Positions 1 to 10,000 of a stretch of 14,076 nt of DNA are shown here, in pieces. The notes under the pieces were generated by a model that was not told where the DNA came from, did not search any database, and worked only from the letters and a program-made list of their open reading frames with translations. The number at the start of each line of letters is the position of its first letter. Position 1 is the stretch's first letter. A program made the translations under genes and the position numbers. The stretch spans positions 1 to 14,076 of the forward strand of contig LT649772.1 in assembly GCA_900128395.1 (NCBI GenBank), given 5' to 3'. Source of the DNA: Stramenopiles sp. TOSAG23-2 (taxonomy: Eukaryota > Sar).

Positions 1-645
1 CACCATCCATCATCCTAATATTTTTTACTGTTATGTATATGTATATAATATATATATGTATTATATAGACACTAGACAGCGCGTATAGTAAATCTTTTGA
101 CTACTTGCTATCTTTTGTTATCTTATTATTGAGATGAAGAAGATGGTTTATGTATATATATGTGTGTGTACATGAATAAATAATATATGTGCATATTGTA
201 TTTTCATGTTTATTTTTTTACGTCATTTTTTTTTTTTTAAAAACATGATGGAGGAGCAGTTACGATATATTTGAGACACCGTGTCCGTGTGCGGAAGGCC
301 TTTAATTAAGGATGATTACGTATCATCTTTTTTTGTCGTCCCTATGTTGGGCAATGGGCTGGTCCATTGTATTTACCTGCTAGTCATCAGCAGCCGTAAG
401 CAAGCAAGCGATAAAGGCGTTCAAGTTGAGAAAAAATATTATTATGAATTTATTATTGAGTTGTTTTTTGTTGGTGCTTAGCGTTATTAAAATCTATAGA
501 GCTTTTAATCCGATATTATTAATATTAATAGATAAATAATATATAAGTTAGAAGAATTCGGTTGAGTCTCGTCTATGTCGTCTACGTATAATACATATAT
601 ATAATAGAACAACATAAACAACTCTTCCGTTATATAATAACAAAT
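1..645. other. AT-rich upstream region of the myosin gene
   Basis: No gene is supported here. Positions 30-220 are TA and TG microsatellite-like DNA, and a run of T lies at about 225-238. A more GC-rich block at about 260-430 may hold promoter or 5' UTR elements. It includes a near-palindrome at 311-327 (GATGAT, TACGT, ATCATC) with an ACGT core. A 9-bp tandem pair (TCGTCTATG, TCGTCTACG) lies at 569-586. No TATA box or initiator can be singled out in such AT-rich sequence. An open frame at 281-481 has no ATG start and no recognisable protein character. Confidence 0.6.
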
Positions 646-1095
646 ATGTCATATGTAAAAAAACACCAAAAAAAATATGGTAGGCAAGATAGCAAAGTAA
701 ATTTACCACCGCCACCTTTACCTGGACCACCACCACCACCACCTACCATGGAAGAAGAAAGTGATAACGAAGAAGAAAAAGCTTTACCTTTACCGTCAAT
801 TATCAACAACAATAAAAATAGTAATAATAATAGCATAGGAACACCTAGTGGTAAAAAACGGAAGCAACGACGAGCTTCTCGAATGGGCTATGGTAGAGTT
901 ATGGAGGCATCGTTAGATGATATAGCAAAAGCGTCTCTTGCACGAAATAGAACAGCATCGCAGGCAAGCCGTCATATGTTAAACCAAAAAACAGCAGATA
1001 TTATTGTTGAAAAATCAACAGTTGGAAGCAATGATAAGGTGGCACCTGGAAATACACCTATTATCCAGGAAGATGACGATGATAACGCATCATAT
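646..1095 (+). other. Disordered N-terminal extension: polyproline, Asn tract, basic cluster
   Basis: Residues 1-150 of the myosin precede the motor and look unstructured. Residues 21-33 are nearly all proline (four Pro, Leu, Pro, Gly, six Pro), the kind of tract that binds profilin, SH3 or WW domains. An acidic run (EEESDNEEE) follows. Residues 54-62 are mostly Asn. Residues 70-79 (KKRKQRRASR) form a basic cluster containing the basophilic-kinase consensus RRAS, with Ser78 as the potential acceptor. An Asp run lies at about 143-146. Binding and phosphorylation are inferences from motif shape only. Confidence 0.7.
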
Positions 1096-4000
1096 GCACC
1101 AAATAAATATTATTGGGTCTCACATGAATCTGAAGGCTACGTCGCTGCTGAAAAAATTGATGAAATGAAATATGTTAGCCTTGAAAAAGGCGTAGATTTA
1201 CCATCAGAGCCTGAAATTTTTGCTCCTTTATCCCGTGTGAAGATTTTAACAAAAGAATATGATAATATGGTACACATGGATGATGTAAATGAAGCTTCGA
1301 TTCTGTATAATTTAAAAATACGATATAAAGAGGACAAGTTTATGACAAATGTTGGTAGCATTTTAGTTTCATTAAATCCATTTAAAAACTTAGATTATTT
1401 GTATACAGAAGGTGAAGTATTTAAATATCATAGATGGAAACTTGGTGACCAGGAATTAGCACCACATATTTATCAAATAGCAAGTAGAGCATATACATTA
1501 ATGCAAGATAGTAGGCAAAATCAAGGCATAATCATTAGTGGCGAGAGTGGTGCTGGAAAAACTGTCGCGACGAAGAAATGCTTACAATATTTATCAACAG
1601 TCGCTGGTGCCGGAAGCGATTTAGCAGATAAAATTCTACAAGCGAATCCAATATTAGAAGCATTTGGTAACGCTAAAACTGTACGGAACAATAACTCCAG
1701 TCGATTTGGTAAATGGATAGAAGTTTTATTTGGACAGAAATCTTTCCAAATTATAGGCGCTAGAATTACAAATTACTTATTAGAAAAACCTCGTTTAGTG
1801 AAACAAGCTGCAACTGAGCGAAACTATCATATATTTTATCAAATTTTTCATGACAAGCACTTAACTAGAAAATTGAAGTTAAAAAGTGCTCGAGACTATA
1901 GATTAATAACACAAAGTGGCTGTTTGACGGTGAAAGGAATTGATGATAAGTTTGATTTTGAAGTTGTTACTCAAGCAATGAAGGAAGAGTTCCGATTTCC
2001 AGAAAATACTCGTGATAGTATCTTTTCCATAATTGCAGCTATTTTACATTTAGGTAATGTAGCATTTGAAGACGATGACCTTGGTACCGGGTATGCACAA
2101 ATTTCTACTACTGATGAAAGTAAAGCTGGATTGACAACTGCTGCAGAATTATTGAAAGTTAATGATTTGTTATTAGGAAAAAATTTATTAATTCAAGAAT
2201 TAAATATTCGTGGCGATAAAACAGCAAAACAACTTGATGCATATGCTGCTTCTAAATTAAGAGACTCTTTAATTAAAGCAATTTACGGAAAAATGTTCCT
2301 TTGGATAGTGCAAGAAATTAATTTATCGATGTCGATGGACAACAATAAAGGTGATAGTAATAGTAGAAGATACCAAAATTCAGCAGTTTGTATTGGTATA
2401 TTAGATATTTTTGGATTTGAAATATTTGAACATAATAGTTTCGAACAGCTTTGTATAAATTTTGCTAATGAAAAACTACAACAGCATTTCAATCGTGCCA
2501 CTTTTAAAGACGAAGAAGCATTGTATAATTCAGAAAATATTGTTGTCCCACCTGTATCGTTTGTAGATAATCAAGATTTGATAGATCTAATTGAAAAATC
2601 AAGTAAGCAAAATCCTGGTCTCTTGGTGCTTTTAGACGAAGAGTTAAATTTAATCGGTGCTGGTAGCGATGCCAACTTTTTAAAAAAAGCAAATAAAGTT
2701 CATGCTGCGAATTCCAGACTGCGAATCAATGTGGTTGGTGGCGGATTGAATAGAGGTCGGAAGCGTACTGGTAGTGTGGGATCAAAAATGCAAGAGAACG
2801 AATTTTTAGTCAATCATTATGCTGGTGTTGTGAAGTATGATGTAACAGGATTTTTGGATAAAAATAAAGATCAATTAGTGACAAATTTAAAAGAAGTTAT
2901 GCAAACATCAGAGGATTCTTTTATTCGCGATGTACTTTTCTCTGTTGATTTAAGCAATAACAATAATTATTCACGTATTAGAACAAAAAAAGAATCGCAA
3001 GGTCGCCAATTTCGTAAACAGTTAAAAAGTTTGATGTCTACTTTAAATTCTAGTCAACCACATTACATACGTTGTATCAAGCCAAATCAAGAGAAACGAG
3101 CAAATATGTTTCGTGCAATCACAACTTTGGAACAATTACGTTACTCGGGTCTTTTTGAAGCTGTAAAAATTCGTAAGCAAGGATATCCATTTAGACTAAA
3201 ACATATACATTTTTATCAACGTTATTTCGTATTAGCAACAAAACAAGCAAAAGGCCATGATACGAAAGGCGTGAATGATAAGGAAAAGTGCAAGAATCTG
3301 GTGCGTATATTGGCGTTAGATAACAAAACAATACGCAATTGTCAAGTGGGGAAAACGATGATGTTTTATCGTCCAGAACAAAATGTTATATTGGAAGTGT
3401 TAAGAACAAAGCATGTTAAGGAGAAAACACTTTTAATGCAGCGTGTTTCTCGAGGCTATTTATCACGCAGATACGTGAAAAGAATTAAAGATTGCAATAA
3501 AATGTTACGTAATGCAATCAATGGAGATAATATTACGGATTTACAAGAATCTATCTCAGAAACGAGAATTACTGGCTTTTTTTGGTTGCCACTTTTAGCA
3601 AAGGCGAATAAGCGTTTACAGCATTTACAGGATGTTGAGAAGGTAAACCGTGCATTGTCGACCTTACAATCGTTAGATCCAATTAATGATTTTAAAGAGA
3701 TGAGAGACGTTGTTGATACTGCTGATCGCCTTGGCATGGATAACAAAAAGTTAGCAGATGCGAGAAAGCGATTGAACGCAGTCCGGGATATGATTGAAAC
3801 GAAAGAGAAATTAGAACAAGGGATTCAAGAATTAAATAAAGTAATGTTGTTGGAAGCATTAGAAAAATGCAAGGAAGTTCGTGCGGAAGAGCCAACATTT
3901 TGCAATCATGAAATTGGCGAGGCGAAAAAAGCATTAAAAACTATCGAGGAAGAGGAAAATGCTTATGCAAAAATAATCCTAGCGCTAAAAGATGGAAGCG

Positions 4001-7000
4001 CCTCTATTACGGATTTAGGCAAATTTAGCATTGGCACAATACGTACAAAAAAAATCCAAACAAGTCTAAACGCATGCAACGATAGAATATTTAAAACAAA
4101 AAGAGGACAAAACGTATTGAAAAGCGGCGAAACAATTTTTCATATTCGTTCCGCTATGGTATTAAATGAATGGGTCACAGTTGAGAAATACTTAGATTCA
4201 ACTGAATCTGATGGAGAGACGTTTATCATTCCAGAAGCACAGAAGGAGATTAGTTTTGTTTTGGAAGAATGTAATAGTCGCAAAGTGATTGAAATGTGCA
4301 AAACTGTTCTCATCGAAAATCGAATTCGAGGCAGCTTTGGATATATAAATGTCCATGAATGTAGCATTTCTGAAATGGAAACAAAATTAGACGAAATGTT
4401 GGAAACCAATTGTCGCACAGTAGATTGCAAAAGATGGATGAATCTGTTTAAAGCATTACTTGCGATTAGGAAAAACGTTGTTGTCCACGATTGGGATAGT
4501 ATGGTATCAAAAATCTCATTAATAGATAAAGAAGATCAGGAGATTTTAGACTCGCTTTTACTGGAGGAATTGAATTTGATTCGCGATGAAGCCATCAATC
4601 GTGCTATTATTACGACATTATCAGCTGGCCTTAGTAATGGTAGGATCGAAGGCTTTGTTGGCCGTTTAGATTTATCACATATTTCTGTTGCCTCTTTAAA
4701 TGATGGTTTAAACATGGTAAATGATGGAATGAGACTTTTAGAAACGGTCCAAACGATGGTATATACTGCGAAATTTGTTAAAGATATTAGAAATTCTATA
4801 GCGAATAATTCGTGGGAGAAAATTCAAGTGCAACTTGAATCATATTTGAACAATAAAACTTTATTTTATGATTTCGCGTGTGATGAAATAGATTTGGTGG
4901 TGGATGAATCTAATAATAGAAAAATACTGGAAGCATTGCGACGAGGAATTTCGGTAGGCAAGATTACAGGTAATGTCGATAACATCAATTATGACAAAAT
5001 AAATGATGATCTGCTAAATGACAGCATTGTAATGGCAACAAAAATCGGATGCAAAGCTGGTACGACGATCGAGTTGCTTGAAATGTGTGAATTACTTCGA
5101 GATGTGAGACGGTTGTTAAAATCCAAAAAGTTCGATAATTTGCTAAGATTGGATGAAACAAAGACAGTACAAGTGAGTGATGAAGGCGTTAAATTTGAAA
5201 TAGTGTTGGCTGTAAAAGAGAGCAATAACCAGCGGCTTTTGAAATTGTTAAAGATATCATTAGTCGAAGGCCACTTGCCAGGACAATTAGGCAACGAGGA
5301 AAATTTTAATTTTATCAAGACAAAAAAATTAGAAGATGCTGTTCAAGAGGCAAGTAAATTTAATTTTGCTAGTGACAACCTTGTAAAACGATATCGTTCC
5401 GGGGTGACAGTTTTGAAATTGAGAAAGGCGCTGAAGGATCAGGATTGGGAAAATGTTATTGCTTTGCTAAGGGGTATAGATAAAAAGAAAGTTGATGAAA
5501 TTTGTATAGAAGAAATTCAACGTGCCCAGGATGAATATGAAAACTGGCAAATAATTGATGCATGTATGAACGCAATTGAAGAGGGTAAAGTTACAGGAAC
5601 AATAAATGAGCCAAATACTAAAGATGTGCAAACGGACAAAATCCATGTAGCATTGAGTCGCACTAGAGAAATGGCGAGAAATACTAAGAATGCAACGGCT
5701 TGGACAACTGCGTGCGAAATTCTTGGTATATTACGCGACTCTTTAGTCACGCAAAATTTTAAGAGGTTGGAAGAAAAAGTGGATAATATTCAATATGATT
5801 CTTTACCGGCAGAAGCTGTAACTGAAATTAAATTAATCGAACATGTTGTGCGTGATAATAAAGCATTTACATCGCTAAGGGATGGCATTTTATCTGGTCG
5901 CATAAACGGCCAAGTAGGCCATATTAGCAGAGAAGGGATTCGATATGCTGCGTTAGAATCTGCAATTGCACATGCTGGGGGAGTACCAACTTTAACAACG
6001 AGGACATCAAAACTTTTGGCATACTCAGATTTGATTGTTAAAGCAAGGAAGGCTGTGAAATACAATGCCGTGAACGATTATGAATTTATCATACATTGCG
6101 CACAGCCAGAACTGGAAAATGTCGTGGATTTTGCTTTTTCAATTTCAAATGAAATGGATCTTGCAAAGAAAGAATGTTTAAATAATTTAGTCGTTGTTAC
6201 ATTTGTAAAAGAATTGTCATCTGGAAAAATTAGTGTTGACAATGATAAGCCTATCATAAACAACATTTTATTTGAAAAATTGGAAGAAAAAGTATTGTGG
6301 GCGAGCAAGCTTACATTGGTAAATCCAGACGCTGCAAACTTAGTATCAGCAGCAAACATTGTGTGTTCTATGCGAAAAATGGTAAAAATAAATACCCCGG
6401 AAAGTCTCGCTGAGCTTGGTAATATGCTAAAAAGATTTCAAGAACGAGAAATTCCTCGGGAAGTAGATGAAGAAGTATATACGACTAGAGATATCTACAA
6501 CAACTTCAAAATTGTAACAACTTTTGAGGCTGCCTTAAGTACCGGGATGGCTACTGGGGAAACGGGTTCCTTGGACTTGGGGGCGATAGAAGTTGGCAAA
6601 ATTGATGAGGCTATTGAAATGGCCACTGGCTTAAAATGCACCACTTCAAGGGCTCAAGCTTTGTTAAAAGCGGCATCGGTTGTACAAAGCATTAGGCTCG
6701 CATTGAAATATATGGAATGGGAAGCGTTGTCTACAATGTTAAAAGAAATAGATTATGAAAATATAATTGATGATATAGCTGAGGAAGTTGCCACAGCAAA
6801 AGACGAATCGAACAATTATGTTGTAATAAATGAATTAGAAACTTCCATTCGTAGCACACAAGTCAGTGGTCAAATTGGTTACTTGGATACTTCAAAAATC
6901 AATTTAATTGAGTTGAGTAAAGCGGTTTCTTTAGCAAATAGACTTGGCTGCAAAACTGAAAAGGCTAAGCGAGCAGAACACACCGCACAATATGCGATGG

Positions 7001-10000
7001 AAGTACGTGAATACGTCTTAGATGGGGATTGGGTCTCCACGAGAACTCTAGTAGACAAATATGAAGAGCTAAATATATCAAAGATTATGGCAGATGAGAT
7101 CCGTCTATTACGAGATGAATGTGATAACAGGACAATTATTTTGGAGCTTGCAACAGCTGTATCACATGGATGCATTATGGGTATCCCTGGAGATATTGAT
7201 TTATCAGAAGTGGATGCGGCAGTCGTGTCAGATGCAATTAAAACAGTGGAAAAAATTGGTTGCAAAAGTCAAGATGCAACGGATATGTTTAAAACAGCAA
7301 AATTTGTGTGCCAATTGCGAACGTATGCATCGGCTGGACAATGGACTGAAATTTACGACTTTGTAAACACAAAATTATACGAAAGCGAGTTTCAGCCGCA
7401 TGCTTTTGCAATCGAAGAAATAGAACTAGCTCAGAGCGAAGCGGTTGACGTCTCTGTTTCATACCACCTCGAAAATGGAATTAAACGCGGAAGGCTTGAG
7501 CTAAAAAATGGTATATTTAATCTAAATCGTGTTGCAACCGGTATGTTAGAATCTGCAATTGCATATGCACAAGAGTCGGAATGTAACAGCGAACGGGTAA
7601 GGAAGCTACAAAAAGATGCAACAACTATTGTAAATTTACGAAAAGCTATAATTGAGCGCAACTACACAGAACTTGAGTCGGCAATTGGCAATCCTCAAAA
7701 CAGGCCACAGGAAGGCGATGTCGTTTTTGAAGAATACAATTACTGTAAATCTTATTTGGACAATTTTAATTTTAAAAATAATGTTGAAGATGCTCTAACG
7801 ACTACGAAAGTCCTTGGATCAGTTGGCGATATTATTTTTCCAAAAAGTTATCAAAATCTAGTTGAATTTATTACCTTTGGCAAAAATATCATTAAAAATC
7901 TTACTAATTCAAACAAGTTGCTATTGGAAGTTTCTGAAATCATGTCAAATATTCGTATTTCTGCTATATCGAATCAATGGGAAGAAGTTGAAAAATTAGT
8001 GAAGAAACAAATAATGAATAATAAAATGGAAAAATATAAAGATGAACTAGATTTATTAAGCGCTGAAGCAAAAAACCGGAAAGTGGTCATACGTTTAAGT
8101 GATGCATTAACTCAAGACATGGCGGTAGGTACGTTAGATAATATCGATTTATCATCAGTATCGACACGTTATCTGGGCGAAGCAATTGATTTTGCGACGA
8201 CGCATGAAAGTTTAACACCTGCGGCAAAGTTGTTACTGTCCTCTGCCGAATACATAAAAGAATTGAGAACTTCTCTGATGAATGCAGAACCAAATTGGAA
8301 AGAAGTTAGGGATATTTTACTAAAAATCAAAGCTGGAAGTGTTGCTAATATTGTTGACGAAGAAGTTGAATTTGTATCAAAAGTTGCAGAGGATGGATAT
8401 ATACTTGCAGTCTTGAATGAATCATATCAAACTGGAAAAGTTACCGGAAAAGTAACAGATGTAAGTTTTGCAAATGTTACTGTTGATTCAATTGATAAAG
8501 CGCTGAAGAAAGTAAACCCATTGGTATGCAACACAAAACATGCAAAACAAAATGTTCTGATTGCGTCATTAATTAAACGTTTACGAATTGCAGTCAATGA
8601 TAACCACTTAGATGTTATGGATGCGTTGATAAAAGAAGGGCAGACATTGAAAGAATTTTTTTCAGATAATGTTTGGGATGAGGTTGGGTTTGTGGGCGAT
8701 ATTGTAAGGCATCGTAAAATTGTCCAAATTTTAGCAGACGGTGTAGTGAAAGGACGCGTTACGGGAGAAGTAGGAAAAATTAATTATCACGATATACATG
8801 TCACGTCGATTGACAATTGTATTTTCCAGGCTCAGGAGGTTGGATATGTTACTGAAGAAGCACAGAAACTTCTGATTGCCACAGAAGCATTAAGGCGATT
8901 AAGATTAGAGCTGAAGGGTAAGCAGTGGCTAGTCTTGCAACAAACGTTGCAACTTGTTTATGAAACAGGAGTTCCCACAGTACTACAACCAGAAGTACAG
9001 TTAATCAAAGATGAATGTGATGATGCCCTTATGAGTGCCGAACTTATTGAAAGCATGACCGAAGGTGAGCCTGTTGGCACTGTTGGAAACTTTGATGCAA
9101 GTGGTATAAATCCAAAAATTATCGAGACCGCAATTATAAACGCGAAAAAAATTAAACCAAAAACCCTTGCAACGCAAAGATTGTTAAAGACGGCCTTGGT
9201 GTTGTTTGCTGTTAGAACGCAAATGGTTGCTAAAGAATATGCAAAGGTGGATGAGATATTAAAACTTACAGATATGGATGAAATATCTGACATAGTTGAT
9301 GATGAAATTAATTTCTATATAAAAGTAATTCAAAACTTCTTTATAATTAGAGATTTGTGCGATGCCATGTCGTCTGGAAAGCCAACCCGGACTGAAACAC
9401 GCCTTGATATTACAACCATAAGAACGAAACGGCTTGAACTTGCTGTGAAAGCTGCTGAGGAGTTTGAATTACATACCCCAGAAGCAGAGCATTATTTGAC
9501 AACATGTAAAGTTCTTTTGAATTTACGCGTGGCAGTTGTGAATAATGACTGGAAAGTCGTTGATCAGGTTTTAAAAGCGTCCAGAACAACCGATGTAGCA
9601 GATGAAATTTCTGAAGAACTACAGTGTATACAAGATCTAGCAGATGATAAAAATCTTGTGTTTGAGCTTCGAGATGTTTTGTCTGTAGGAATGGCTCAAG
9701 GTTCAGTTGGAGATATTGTTATAGACACAATCGACATAGCCAGTCTCGATATGGCAATTGCGCACGCTACAAAACTAGGCTGTAAAACAACCGAAGCAAA
9801 GATGTTACTGGACAGTGCTACACGTTTAAGAGGCATTCGTGCTGCTTGGAGGGTCTATTATCATGATGGGATTGGTGAATTAAGATCCATTTTGAAGGAT
9901 ATTGATATTAGCACTCTCGATCCATTGGTAAAAAATGAAATTTTACTTGCAAAAGATGAAGTAAATAATCATGATATATGTTTAAAACTTGAACAAGCAT

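Noticed and set aside
281-481. 66-codon open frame upstream of the myosin
   Set aside because: It begins at GTG, not ATG, has no recognisable domain and lies in probable promoter/5' UTR sequence.
6879-7265. 128-codon and other antisense frames inside the myosin
   Set aside because: They are antisense shadows of a well-supported coding frame, and none has a recognisable motif.
7094-7366. 90-codon + strand frame overlapping the repeat array
   Set aside because: It is a shifted frame of the repeat coding sequence with no independent support.
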